The notes beneath the pieces are model-generated. The model was not told the DNA's origin, did no database searches, and worked only from the letters and a program-made list of their open reading frames with translations. A stretch of DNA of 64,000 nucleotides from positions 620,001 through 684,000 of the forward strand of contig NZ_JUGR01000001.1 of the NCBI RefSeq assembly GCF_000800015.1, given 5' to 3'. The DNA is from Terriglobus sp. TAA 43 (GTDB taxonomy: Bacteria; Acidobacteriota; Terriglobia; Terriglobales; Acidobacteriaceae). Shown here one piece after another: positions 53,587 to 63,164 of this stretch (the stretch's first letter is position 1; each line of letters opens with the position of its first letter). The position numbers and the translations under genes were made by a program.

Positions 53587-56451
53587 ATGGATCAGGCGAA
53601 TACGCCGCAGCAGTTGCCCGTTCAGTTGAAAGATACGCTGAACCTGCCCAAAACCGCCTTCCCCATGAAGGCTAACCTGCCCGGCAATGAACCGGCGCGC
53701 CTGCAGGGATGGAACGAATCCGACCTGTACGGTCAAATCCGCCAGAGCCGCGAAGGCCGCGAAAAATACATCCTGCATGACGGCCCCCCGTATGCCAATG
53801 GCGCCATCCACCTCGGCCATGCGCTGAACAAGTGCATTAAAGACTTCGTTGTGAAGTCCAAGACCATGGCCGGTTTCGACGCGCCCTATGTCCCCGGTTG
53901 GGACTGCCACGGCCTGCCCATCGAAATCAAAGTCGACGAACAACTTGGCCGCAAAAAGCTCGAGATGGACGCCCTCACCGTCCGCCAGCAGTGCCGCGAA
54001 TATGCGCAGAAGTACGTCGATCTTCAGAAGTCGCAGTTCGTCCGCATGGGCGTGCTCGGTCGCTGGGACAATCCTTACCTCACGATGAGCTTCGGCTACG
54101 AAGCCCGCATCCTCGAAACCTTCTACGCCTTCTTCGAAAAGAACTTCGTCTACAAGGGTTTGCGCCCCGTCTACTGGTGCATGCACGACAAAACCGCGCT
54201 CGCCGAGGCGGAAGTCGAGTATGAGATGCACACGTCGCCCAGCGTTTACGTGCGCTACGCACTGACCTCGGCGCCGGAAAAGATCGATCCCGCGCTGGCG
54301 AACCTGGATGTCTTCGGACTCATCTGGACGACCACTCCGTGGACCCTGCCAGCATCACTCGCCATCGCGTTCCATCCTGAATTTGAATACGCAGCCATCC
54401 AGATCGCCGAAGACAACGCCACCTGGGGCAAAGGCAACGTCTACATCGTTGCCATGGACCTGCTTGAGTCGCTGAGTGCAGCGGCGCAGTTGCCTGCGTT
54501 TGAAATCCTCGCGCGCTTCCACGGCCAGAAGCTGGAACGTGCAACCTTTGCGCACCCCTTCCTGCCACGCGAAATCCTCGGCGTCATGGCCGAGTACGTC
54601 ACCACGGAACAAGGCACAGGCGGCGTTCACACCGCGCCAGCCCACGGCCCGGACGACTTTGCCACCGGCAAGAAATATGCGTTGAGCCAGGCATGCGATG
54701 TCGATGAAGCAGGACGTCTTCGCAACGGCTTGCCCGAATACGACAACCTCAACGTCCACAAGGCGAACGCGCCCATCATCGAATTGCTCAAGGATCGCGG
54801 CGCACTCATGGCGCAGAGCGAAATCCATCACAGCTATCCGCACTGCTGGCGTTGCCACCGCCCCGTCATCTATCGCGCCACGGAACAGTGGTTCATCGGC
54901 ATGGAAACGCAGATGCCCGACGGCCGCACCTTCCGTCAAAGCGCTCTGGATGAAATCGCCAAGGTCACGTGGGATCCGTCGTGGGGCCAGGAGCGCATCA
55001 GCAACATGATCGCCACGCGCCCGGACTGGTGCGTGAGTCGCCAGCGCATCTGGGGCGTGCCCATCGCGGTGTTCCTCTGCCAGAAGTGTCATGAGCCTCT
55101 GAACGATGCTGCAATCAACGCATCCATCGTGAAGAAGTTCGAAGCAGAAAGCGCTGATGCCTGGTACAAGTACAGCGCCGAAGAGCTTCTGCCGGCAGGA
55201 ACAAGCTGCAAATGCGGCAACACTGAATTCCGCAAGGAAATGGACATCCTCGACGTCTGGTTTGAGTCGGGTTCCTCGTGGCATGCCGTGCTTGAATCAG
55301 AGCCGGAACTTCGCTTCCCCGCCGACATGTACACGGAAGGTGGCGATCAGCATCGCGGATGGTTCCATTCGTCGCTGCTCGCAAGTGTTGCAATTCGCGG
55401 CGTTGCGCCTTACAAGTACGTTGCCACTTCCGGTTGGACACTCGATGAGCAGCGTCGTGCCTTCTCGAAGTCACTCGGCAACGGCGTTGATCCCGTCAAG
55501 GTGATGGATGAACTCGGCGGCGACATCGTTCGTCTCTGGGTCGCATCGGTCGACTTCCGCGAAGATGTCATCGCATCCGTACCGCTGATGAAGCGCCTTG
55601 CAGAAGAGATCTATCGCAAGCTGCGCAACACATTCCGCTTCCTTCTCGCCAATCTCGATGGTTTCGTCCCTGCAACCGACGAAGTGGCATGGGATCAGAT
55701 GGAAGCGCTCGATCAGTACATGCTGGCGCGTGCTTCCGAACTCGTCGAAAAGGTTCGCAAAGCATACGACGAATTCGAGTTCCATCGCGTCTTCCATGCA
55801 CTGAACGAGTTCGGTAACTCCGAACTCTCAGCTTTCTATCTCGACGTTCTGAAGGACCGCCTCTACACGCTGGCTCCGAAGGACACGCGTCGTTTGAGCG
55901 CGCAGACAGCGGTATGGAAGATCACCGAAACTCTCGTGCGCTTGATCGCTCCAATCCTCTCCTTCACTGCAGACGAAGTCTGGGGCTATCTGCCGGAAGT
56001 TGCCGGACGTGCAAAGAGCGTTCACATTGCAGAGTTCCCTGCTGCTTCTGATCTCGCGCCTGCTTCGTCTGAACTGTTGAAGGACATGGCGCAAATCCGC
56101 ACGGTGCGCGAAGCAGCGCTGAAAGTGCTGGAGGCAGCACGCGCGGCAAAGGAGATCGGCAAGGCTTTGGAAGCGCGTCTTGAAGTCGACGTGCCAAGCG
56201 GTGATATCGCCGTTGCACTCTCGAAATACGAGCGCCAGCTGCCGGAGTTGTTTGGCGTGTCGCAGGTTGTGCTGAAGCAGACAGAAAACGCGCCCGTGGA
56301 AGTTCGCTTTGTAAAAGCGGAAGGCACACGCTGCGAACGTTGCTGGCGCTTCACAGACGACGTCGGCAACGAAGGCCGCTACCCCACGGTCTGCGCACGA
56401 TGTGCCGATGCGCTGGAGAAGATCGCCTTTCAACCGTACGCACAGGAGTAG
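53587..56451 (+). CDS. ileS: Isoleucine-tRNA ligase
   Basis: 954 residues, the usual bacterial length. Class I aminoacyl-tRNA synthetase. HIGH motif variant HLGHALNKC (about 76-79), KMSKS motif as AFSKSLGNG (Lys628), and editing domain CP1 including TTPWTLPASLAIAFHP and GVHTAPAHGPDDF. The C-terminal zinc finger is CERCWRF...VCARC. It charges tRNA(Ile) and hydrolyses mischarged Val. Start at ATG 53587 with AGGAACAGG upstream. lspA begins 6 bases after its stop. Confidence 0.97.
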   Translation: MDQANTPQQLPVQLKDTLNLPKTAFPMKANLPGNEPARLQGWNESDLYGQIRQSREGREKYILHDGPPYANGAIHLGHALNKCIKDFVVKSKTMAGFDAPYVPGWDCHGLPIEIKVDEQLGRKKLEMDALTVRQQCREYAQKYVDLQKSQFVRMGVLGRWDNPYLTMSFGYEARILETFYAFFEKNFVYKGLRPVYWCMHDKTALAEAEVEYEMHTSPSVYVRYALTSAPEKIDPALANLDVFGLIWTTTPWTLPASLAIAFHPEFEYAAIQIAEDNATWGKGNVYIVAMDLLESLSAAAQLPAFEILARFHGQKLERATFAHPFLPREILGVMAEYVTTEQGTGGVHTAPAHGPDDFATGKKYALSQACDVDEAGRLRNGLPEYDNLNVHKANAPIIELLKDRGALMAQSEIHHSYPHCWRCHRPVIYRATEQWFIGMETQMPDGRTFRQSALDEIAKVTWDPSWGQERISNMIATRPDWCVSRQRIWGVPIAVFLCQKCHEPLNDAAINASIVKKFEAESADAWYKYSAEELLPAGTSCKCGNTEFRKEMDILDVWFESGSSWHAVLESEPELRFPADMYTEGGDQHRGWFHSSLLASVAIRGVAPYKYVATSGWTLDEQRRAFSKSLGNGVDPVKVMDELGGDIVRLWVASVDFREDVIASVPLMKRLAEEIYRKLRNTFRFLLANLDGFVPATDEVAWDQMEALDQYMLARASELVEKVRKAYDEFEFHRVFHALNEFGNSELSAFYLDVLKDRLYTLAPKDTRRLSAQTAVWKITETLVRLIAPILSFTADEVWGYLPEVAGRAKSVHIAEFPAASDLAPASSELLKDMAQIRTVREAALKVLEAARAAKEIGKALEARLEVDVPSGDIAVALSKYERQLPELFGVSQVVLKQTENAPVEVRFVKAEGTRCERCWRFTDDVGNEGRYPTVCARCADALEKIAFQPYAQE

Positions 56452-56456
56452 ACGTC

Positions 56457-57011
56457 TTGAGCGAGACACTGCATTCCAAATCCAGCACCTCGCGTGACGC
56501 GCGGTGGTGGCTGCTGCTCATCGCAGTCGCCGTCATCGCGCTCGATCGCATCACCAAGATCGTTGTGGCGACGCACATCGAAAGCGGCACAGGCATCGTC
56601 GTGATCCCGAGAGTGTTTCGCATCACGCATGTTCTGAACACGGGCGCAGCGTTCTCCATGTTTGCGGATTCGGCTTCACCCATCGCAGTGCGTCTTGGTC
56701 TCGTAGTGTTCTCACTACTGGTCACCGTTGGCATTGCATTTCTGCTGTGGCGTTATGGCAAGACATGGTCTGCCGCCAGCGTCGGCTTCGCTCTCATTCT
56801 GGGCGGAGCCATCGGCAACTTGTACGACCGCGCCGTGCTGCATTACGTCGTGGACTTCCTTGAAGTCCACATCGGTACCTATCACTGGCCAGACTTCAAC
56901 GTCGCAGATTCGGCCATCTGCGTGGGCGCTGTGTTGCTGCTGGCGGAGATGATCTGGCCGCAGGAAGAAGCAGCGTCGTCTGCATCTGAAGGAGAAGTTC
57001 GTGGCGCCTGA
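56457..57011 (+). CDS. lspA: Signal peptidase II (prolipoprotein signal peptidase)
   Basis: 184 residues from TTG 56457, which has AGGAG 9 bases upstream; the frame is open further but lies within ileS. Four membrane helices; catalytic aspartates in YVVDFLEVH (Asp133) and NVADSAICVG (Asp151), with the conserved GGAIGNLYDR before them. LspA cleaves lipoprotein signal peptides after lipidation by Lgt, whose gene is also in this window (63161-63997). Overlaps the uvrA start by 11 bases. Confidence 0.95.
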   Translation: MSETLHSKSSTSRDARWWLLLIAVAVIALDRITKIVVATHIESGTGIVVIPRVFRITHVLNTGAAFSMFADSASPIAVRLGLVVFSLLVTVGIAFLLWRYGKTWSAASVGFALILGGAIGNLYDRAVLHYVVDFLEVHIGTYHWPDFNVADSAICVGAVLLLAEMIWPQEEAASSASEGEVRGA

Positions 57012-60000
57012 GAAGAAAACAGGTCCATCCGCTCCGCTTCACTCTCATCAGGAGGGCAGCGTCGCAGTGGAACAAAAAGCAGTATCCCCCAACGATCACA
57101 TCGTGATCCGTGGCGCACGCACGCATAACCTCAAGGGCATCGACGTCAACATCCCACACAACATGCTCACCGTGGTGAGCGGCGTGTCGGGTTCGGGTAA
57201 GAGCTCGCTTGCGTTTGACACGGTCTATGCAGAAGGCCAACGCCGTTATGTGGAATCCCTCTCTGCATACGCACGTCAGTTCCTCGAGCGCATCGAAAAG
57301 CCCGATGTAGAACACATGGACGGCCTCGCTCCGGCCATCGCCATCAAGCAAAAGAACCAGACCCGCAATCCGCGCTCAACCGTAGCCACCGCAACAGAAA
57401 TCTACGACTACATGCGACTGCTCTACGCACGTTGCGGCACCGTCACATGCATTCACTGCGGCGGCATCGTGAAGCGCGACACAGTCGATGAAATTGCGAC
57501 TGCGGTTCTCGCAATGGAAGAAGGCGCACGACTCTACGCACTCTTCCCCATCGTGCGGCGCGAAGTTGTGCTGGAGCCCATGCAGGAGTTCGCTCTCCCT
57601 GTGGTGGAAGAAGCTCCCAAGCCAAAGCCCAAAAAACTAGCGACAAAGAAAACCAAGACCGCAGAACAAACGATCGTCGATCCCTCTGAGCCATTGAAAG
57701 AACGGCTCGTCGAACTACGTCGCCGCGGCTTCAATCGCCTCTTTCAAAACGGCAACATCGTTGAGTTCTCCACGCCGGAATCGTTGCTCGAACTCAACTT
57801 CAGCGAACCGATCTACGTCCTCGCCGATCGCCTCAGCGTCAGCGCCGACGTACGTTCGCGCATTGTCGACGCCATCGAAACCGGCTACCGCGAAAGTGGC
57901 GAGATCGTCTTCCTCACCGCCCCCCGTGATGAAACCCAACCCCAGCGACTACGCTTCTCCGCAGCATTCGAGTGCGTGAACTGCCATCGCGCCTACCGCG
58001 ATCCGGAACCACGTCTCTTCAGCTTCAACAATCCCTTCGGCGCCTGCCCCCGCTGCCAGGGCTTCGGCAACACCATCGACTTCGACCCCGACCTCATCAT
58101 CCCCGACAAATCAAAGACGCTGGACGAAGGCGCAATCGATCCGTGGACGAAACCAAAGTACCGCGAATACCACGGCGTCATGAAGCGCTTCGCGCAGGCC
58201 AACAACATCCCGCTGAAGACACCCTGGTATGACCTGACACCAGCGCAGCAGAATGCCATCTGGGATGGCGGCACAGGCTTTCCCGGCATCCGTGGTTTCT
58301 TCCGCTTGCTCGACACGAAGAAGTACAAGCTGCACGTCCGCGTCTTTCTATCCAAGTACCGCGGTTACGCCCCATGCCCCGACTGCCGCGGTCAACGCCT
58401 GCGTGCAGAAGCCCGCGCAGTACTGCTGAACGAGAAGAACATCTGCGAAGCCGCAGGCCTCACCATCAGCGCAGCCCGCGCCTTCTTCGACGGACTGAAG
58501 CTATCGCCCGCACAAACCGAAATCGCCGGAAAGATCCTCGAAGAAGTCCGCCAACGCATTAGCTTCCTCGAACAGGTAGGCCTTGAGTACCTCACGCTCG
58601 ACCGCCTGTCCTCCACGCTGAGCGGTGGCGAATCGCAGCGCATCCAGCTCGCAACGTCACTAGGCTCGCGCCTTGTCGGCGCACTCTACGTGCTCGACGA
58701 ACCCTCCATCGGCCTGCACTCGCGCGACACCGCCAAACTGGTTAAGATCCTTCACGAACTCCGCGACCTCGGCAACACCATCCTCGTCGTGGAGCACGAT
58801 CCCGACGTCATCACCAGCGCAGACCGCCTCATCGATCTCGGCCCCGGCGCAGGCGAACTCGGCGGTCAACTCCTCGCAACCGGAACCGTCGCAGAAATTC
58901 GCAAGGACGACCACTCCATCACCGGCAAATACCTCTCCGGTCGTTCACGCATCCCCGTACCCGCAGAACGCCGCGAACCCACGCGCGAAATGCTCAAACT
59001 CAAGGGTGCGCGCATCCACAATCTGCGCGGCGTCGACATCGAAATTCCGTTAGGAATGTTAACTGTCGTCACCGGCGTCAGCGGCTCCGGCAAGAGCACC
59101 ATCGTCCACCAGGTACTCCATCGCGCACTCGAGTTTTCGCTCGGCGTAGAAGGAGTAAGCAGCGACGTCCAGCAGCTATACCGCGAACTCACCGGAACAC
59201 ACTTCATTCGTGAAGTAGTGCTGGTAGATCAATCGCCAATCGGCCGCACACCGCGCTCCAACCCAGTCACCTACATCAAAGCCTTCGACGCCATCCGCGA
59301 ACTGTTCGCCTCGCAACCGGATGCACGCCGCAAGGGATACACCGCCGGTTCATTCAGCTTCAACGTCCCCGGCGGCCGCTGCGATACCTGCGAAGGTGAC
59401 GGCACCGTCACGGTCGAAATGCAGTTCCTCGCCGACGTCGAACTCCCCTGCGAAGAATGCAACGGCACACGTTACAAGCCGGGCATTCTCGACATCAAGT
59501 ACAAGAACCGCAACATCCACGACGTGCTGAACATGACCGTCCGCGATGCAGTTCACTACTTCGCCGGCAATCCGAAAATCGTGGATCGCTTACAGGTCCT
59601 CGAAGAAGTCGGACTCGGCTACGTCCGTCTCGGCCAGTCAGCAACAACGCTCTCGGGCGGTGAAGCACAGCGTGTAAAGCTCGCGTCACACCTCGCGAAC
59701 ATCCGCTCCACTTCACCGCGCGGTGAAACAAAGAAAGCCGCCAGCCGAGTACTTTACATCCTCGACGAACCAACAACAGGCCTGCACTTTGCCGACGTAG
59801 CAACACTGCTGCAAGCCTTCCGCAAACTGATCGACGGCGGCGGCTCGCTGCTGGTCATCGAACACAACATGGACATCATCAAGAGCGCCGACTGGGTCAT
59901 CGACATGGGCCCGGAAGGCGGCTCCGCCGGCGGACAAGTCGTCGCAGTGGGCACACCGGAAGAGATCGCGCGCGTGCCAGAGTCATACACCGGCCGCTTC

Positions 60001-60033
60001 CTGAAACCCGTATTAGAAGGCGCAGTAGCATGA
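57001..60033 (+). CDS. uvrA: Excinuclease ABC subunit A
   Basis: 1010 residues, GTG start with AGGAGAAG upstream. Twin ABC ATPase domains: GVSGSGKSSLAFDTVYAEGQRRYVESLS near the N-terminus and GVSGSGKSTIVHQVLHRAL in the second half; signatures TLSGGESQRIQLA and TLSGGEAQRVKLA. Zinc-finger cysteines appear as CGTVTCIHCGG, CVNCHRAY...CPRCQGFG and GRCDTCEGDG...CEECNG. It recognises bulky DNA lesions with UvrB. It is about 60 residues longer than usual because of an N-terminal extension and a Lys-rich insertion (about 203-235, EAPKPKPKKLATKKTKTAEQ). The stop overlaps the next start (ATGA). Confidence 0.97.
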   Translation: MAPEKKTGPSAPLHSHQEGSVAVEQKAVSPNDHIVIRGARTHNLKGIDVNIPHNMLTVVSGVSGSGKSSLAFDTVYAEGQRRYVESLSAYARQFLERIEKPDVEHMDGLAPAIAIKQKNQTRNPRSTVATATEIYDYMRLLYARCGTVTCIHCGGIVKRDTVDEIATAVLAMEEGARLYALFPIVRREVVLEPMQEFALPVVEEAPKPKPKKLATKKTKTAEQTIVDPSEPLKERLVELRRRGFNRLFQNGNIVEFSTPESLLELNFSEPIYVLADRLSVSADVRSRIVDAIETGYRESGEIVFLTAPRDETQPQRLRFSAAFECVNCHRAYRDPEPRLFSFNNPFGACPRCQGFGNTIDFDPDLIIPDKSKTLDEGAIDPWTKPKYREYHGVMKRFAQANNIPLKTPWYDLTPAQQNAIWDGGTGFPGIRGFFRLLDTKKYKLHVRVFLSKYRGYAPCPDCRGQRLRAEARAVLLNEKNICEAAGLTISAARAFFDGLKLSPAQTEIAGKILEEVRQRISFLEQVGLEYLTLDRLSSTLSGGESQRIQLATSLGSRLVGALYVLDEPSIGLHSRDTAKLVKILHELRDLGNTILVVEHDPDVITSADRLIDLGPGAGELGGQLLATGTVAEIRKDDHSITGKYLSGRSRIPVPAERREPTREMLKLKGARIHNLRGVDIEIPLGMLTVVTGVSGSGKSTIVHQVLHRALEFSLGVEGVSSDVQQLYRELTGTHFIREVVLVDQSPIGRTPRSNPVTYIKAFDAIRELFASQPDARRKGYTAGSFSFNVPGGRCDTCEGDGTVTVEMQFLADVELPCEECNGTRYKPGILDIKYKNRNIHDVLNMTVRDAVHYFAGNPKIVDRLQVLEEVGLGYVRLGQSATTLSGGEAQRVKLASHLANIRSTSPRGETKKAASRVLYILDEPTTGLHFADVATLLQAFRKLIDGGGSLLVIEHNMDIIKSADWVIDMGPEGGSAGGQVVAVGTPEEIARVPESYTGRFLKPVLEGAVA

Positions 60034-61349
60034 AGATTCTCGCGGCAGCTTTGCTGCTCTCACTTCCCGTAGCAGCGCAGATGGAAATGCCTCCCGGCAC
60101 CACATCTGCCGTGCCACAAGATCAAGCTGCGCCCTCCGCTTCGCAGGCCACGCTGGCAAAAGCAGAAGACGCCATCGCCAACGGCAAGTATGCCGACGCA
60201 GTCACATTGCTAACTCCGCTCGCAACCGAGTCGCAGACCAACGCCCGCGTCTTCTACGACCTGGGATTCGCGCAAGACGCTCTCAACCATGACGCAGAAG
60301 CCGCAGCGGCCTACACAAAATCCATCGCGCTAAAGAGCGACGACGCAGGCGCGCACGTATCGCTAGGTCTGCTCTACGCACGCATGGGCGAAACAACCAA
60401 GGCCGAGGATCAACTACGTTCCGCAACAAAGATCGAAACCGCAGAAAAAGATCTACTTGCACGCGCCTGGCGAGCTCTCGCGGAACTCGATCTCAAATCG
60501 AACCCGACCATGGCGCGCAACGACCTCCTTTCAGCCCTGAAGTATTCTCCTGAAACTCCAGACGATGCCGCCACCGCCGCAGAAATTGCCGAAGCCATGG
60601 GCGACGATGACGCCGCATCTCAGGCCTACGCACACGCATCCAAGCTCAATCCGGCCAGCGTAGACGTGGCCCTGGGATACGCCCGGACGCTAACCCGTCA
60701 AAAGAAATTCACCCAATCAGAACAGGTGCTGACCAGCGCACTTGCACAGCATCCCGGCAACCATGCGCTGCTTGCCGAACGCGCATCGGAACAACTGCTG
60801 CAAGGCAAGCCTGAAACGGCATTACCCGCACTGCAATCCCTCCATGCGGACGAGCCCGAAAACGTAGCCGTAACCATGCTTCTCGCGCGAGCGTATTCCG
60901 CCTCAGGTGCCCCGGAAAAGGCCGAACCCATCTACACAGCCCTGCTGAAGACCTCGCCGAACGACGTAACACTCATGACGGAAGCAGCGGACACGCTCAT
61001 CCGGCTGCGCCGCTCGCCCGAAGCCGAACCCCTGCTGCAGAAAGCCGTTTCCCAGCCCGACAAATTCCCTTCCAAAGCTGCTCTGGCGCAGGCGGCAGGA
61101 GAACTGGCGTTCGCCGCCTCTTCCAACAAGGACGCCGCCACGGTGCTGAAAGCATTGGCAATCCGGGAACCGCTGGCGCCCTCATCTGCCCCCTTTACAT
61201 TTCTAGCGGCGTCGGCGCATGATACTCTGCATCACACGAAACAGGCGGTGGATGCATACCGCCAGTTTCTGTCACAGTCTGGTGGTAAGTATCCGGATCA
61301 GGAGTGGCAGGCGCAGCAGCGGCTGCAAATCCTGACAAGAACCAAGTAG
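60030..61349 (+). CDS. Secreted TPR-repeat protein
   Basis: 439 residues, coupled to uvrA by an ATGA overlap. Signal peptide about 1-16 (ILAAALLLSLPVAAQ). Tetratricopeptide repeats fill most of the rest; clear ones are near 40-140 (ARVFYDLGFAQDALNHDAEAAAAYTKSIAL, AHVSLGLLYARMGETTKAEDQL) and 240-350 (ENVAVTMLLARAYSASGAPEKAEPIYTALLKTSP). It probably forms a periplasmic protein-protein scaffold; partner unknown. Coupling to uvrA is likely an accident of operon structure. Confidence 0.9.
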   Translation: MKILAAALLLSLPVAAQMEMPPGTTSAVPQDQAAPSASQATLAKAEDAIANGKYADAVTLLTPLATESQTNARVFYDLGFAQDALNHDAEAAAAYTKSIALKSDDAGAHVSLGLLYARMGETTKAEDQLRSATKIETAEKDLLARAWRALAELDLKSNPTMARNDLLSALKYSPETPDDAATAAEIAEAMGDDDAASQAYAHASKLNPASVDVALGYARTLTRQKKFTQSEQVLTSALAQHPGNHALLAERASEQLLQGKPETALPALQSLHADEPENVAVTMLLARAYSASGAPEKAEPIYTALLKTSPNDVTLMTEAADTLIRLRRSPEAEPLLQKAVSQPDKFPSKAALAQAAGELAFAASSNKDAATVLKALAIREPLAPSSAPFTFLAASAHDTLHHTKQAVDAYRQFLSQSGGKYPDQEWQAQQRLQILTRTK

Positions 61350-61385
61350 GCCTCCGTATGTGCCCCGGCTTTGGGGAGGTGTGCT

Positions 61386-61898
61386 ATGCAGTTCGCAGTA
61401 CCCTCGCAGTTCCGGTCTCATGTATTTCCCCCTTCGCTTCCCTCGCGACTCCGCGCCGCCGCATGCTGTGGCGCCATGATGGCTCTTATGCCGCTGGCTC
61501 TCCATGCTGCGGATAACCTCGCCACGATCGATCCCTCAATGATTGCCACGCTGCAACTGCGCGCGGAACAAGCGGCCCCGCGCGATCAGATGCAACTGTT
61601 CGCCGATCTGGCGGACAAAATCAGCTTGCTGGCTACGAAACAGATTGCTGACGGTGACGAAGAACACGCGCAGGCCACGCTGAAGCAACTCGAAGCCTGC
61701 ACGGCGCAGATGGAAATTACCCTGAAGCTCGACAGCAAAGGCATGAAAAAGGCTGAAATGCTGTTGCACACCACGAATCGGCGATTGAAAGATCTGGTGC
61801 GCGAAGCTTCCGGCGACATGAAGCCCATGGTGCAGTCGGCACTTAAGCGACTGGATCAGGCGCAGACATCGTTGTTGAGTGCGGTCTTTGCCAAGTAA
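61386..61898 (+). CDS. Small secreted protein of unknown function
   Basis: 170 residues from ATG 61386, with GGAGGTG 4 bases upstream; a TTG in frame at 61371 is less likely. A signal peptide occupies about residues 1-42 (CCGAMMALMPLALHAAD). The mature part (about 43-170) is helical and charged, for example LADKISLLATKQIADGDEEHAQATLKQLEACTAQM and KAEMLLHTTNRRLKDLVREASGDMKPMVQSALKRLDQ, suggesting a helical bundle or coiled coil. Not recognised. Near the next gene and similar in architecture to it. Confidence 0.8.
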   Translation: MQFAVPSQFRSHVFPPSLPSRLRAAACCGAMMALMPLALHAADNLATIDPSMIATLQLRAEQAAPRDQMQLFADLADKISLLATKQIADGDEEHAQATLKQLEACTAQMEITLKLDSKGMKKAEMLLHTTNRRLKDLVREASGDMKPMVQSALKRLDQAQTSLLSAVFAK

Positions 61899-61902
61899 GC
61901 AA

Positions 61903-62451
61903 ATGGTGGCGAAGCGCGTTCTCCGCATATGTGGGTGGCTCTTACTGTGTGCTCTTTCCGCACATGGTCAAAGGCATTCCACGGCCATCTCCGAAGCAGA
62001 AGAAGAAAAGATCCGCGATGCCGCTGCCGACCCGGCGCAGCGCGTGGTCGTGTTTCAGCAGATCATCGAAACCCGCGTGCAGCGCATGCAATCCATCCTT
62101 GCCGACAAGCGCGCACAGGGCCGCCGTGAAGATCTGAAACAGAACATGGACGAGATCTCCGGATTGGTCGACGAATTTGAAGACAACCTTGAGGAGTACG
62201 ACAAGGCGCATCGCGATCTACGAAAACCGCTCCCAAAACTCGTCACAGCTATGGAGCGGTGGGAGAGCGTTCTAAAGCAACCCCCCGTAGACGATAGCTA
62301 TGAGCTCACGCGAAAGCTCGCGTTGGAAACTGTTGCGGACGTAAAGGCTGAAGTCACAGAAATGATCCCGGCACAGGCCGCATACTTCAAAGCGCATCCG
62401 CCAGATAAGAATGCGAACCCAGGCGGCGTAGGCGAAGTTCATCACGAATAA
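61903..62451 (+). CDS. Small secreted helical protein of unknown function
   Basis: 182 residues from ATG 61903, 4 bases after the previous stop; a longer reading from 61879 would overlap it. Signal peptide about 1-23 (ICGWLLLCALSAHGQ). The body is strongly helical and charged (ISEAEEEKIRDAAADPAQRVVVFQQIIETRVQRMQSILADKRAQG, ISGLVDEFEDNLEEYDKAHRDLRKPLPKLVTAMERW). Both this and the preceding gene lie in one block with uvrA/TPR upstream and the SprT-like protease downstream. Not recognised. Confidence 0.8.
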   Translation: MVAKRVLRICGWLLLCALSAHGQRHSTAISEAEEEKIRDAAADPAQRVVVFQQIIETRVQRMQSILADKRAQGRREDLKQNMDEISGLVDEFEDNLEEYDKAHRDLRKPLPKLVTAMERWESVLKQPPVDDSYELTRKLALETVADVKAEVTEMIPAQAAYFKAHPPDKNANPGGVGEVHHE

Positions 62452-62474
62452 CGCGCCCATTTACACTACTCGTA

Positions 62475-63164
62475 GTGACACCGTTGGAACTGCAACAGAT
62501 CTTTCAGGTTGCGTATCGCGATCTTCGACCGCGTGCGCCCATGCCCCCGTTTGAAATCAAATTTAGGCGATTCGTCTCGCTCAATACCACGATCCGGCTG
62601 CGCGAAGGCCGACTGCACGTAAGTCTCTCTGACTTGCTCGAAGGCGCTCCGCCATCCGTCCTCCAGGCCATCGCGCACATCCTTCTTGCCAAGCTCTACC
62701 GCAAACCGATCGAGGCGTTTCACAACGATCGCTATCGCCGGTACACGCAATCCGAAGTAGTAAGCAGACAGGCAGAACAAGCGCGACAAACGCGTGGCCG
62801 CAAACAGATTCACACGCATCTGGGCCACTATTACGACCTGGAAGAGGTCTTCGAAACCATCAATCGCCGCTTCTTTCACGGCTTGTTAGGCCGTCCTGTG
62901 CTGACATGGAGCGCACACCGCGCCCGCAGAATGCTGGGCCACTACGACGCCGCACACAACACCATCGTGGTGAGCCGCATCTTCGACGGCCCCAAGGTGC
63001 CGCGTTACGCGATTGAATACCTCATGTACCACGAGATGCTTCACCTGAAACATCCAGTGCGCGTACGTGCCGGGCGTCGCTGCGTCCACTCGCGCGAATT
63101 CCAGGCCGAGGAACGTTTGTTCCCCGAACTGGAAGAGGCGAAGGCTTTTCTAAAACAGCTTTAA
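62475..63164 (+). CDS. SprT-like / M48-type zinc metalloprotease
   Basis: 229 residues from GTG 62475. The zinc-binding motif is HEMLH (His186, Glu187, His190) in IEYLMYHEMLHLKHPV, followed by a third-ligand candidate in HSREFQAEERLFPELEEAK. The N-terminal part (MPPFEIKFRRFVSLNTTIRLREGRLHVSLSDLLEGAP) resembles SprT-like proteins. It is probably cytoplasmic; no signal peptide. A role in protein turnover or DNA-protein crosslink repair is possible by family analogy only. The stop overlaps the convergent lgt stop by 4 bases. Confidence 0.8.
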   Translation: MTPLELQQIFQVAYRDLRPRAPMPPFEIKFRRFVSLNTTIRLREGRLHVSLSDLLEGAPPSVLQAIAHILLAKLYRKPIEAFHNDRYRRYTQSEVVSRQAEQARQTRGRKQIHTHLGHYYDLEEVFETINRRFFHGLLGRPVLTWSAHRARRMLGHYDAAHNTIVVSRIFDGPKVPRYAIEYLMYHEMLHLKHPVRVRAGRRCVHSREFQAEERLFPELEEAKAFLKQL

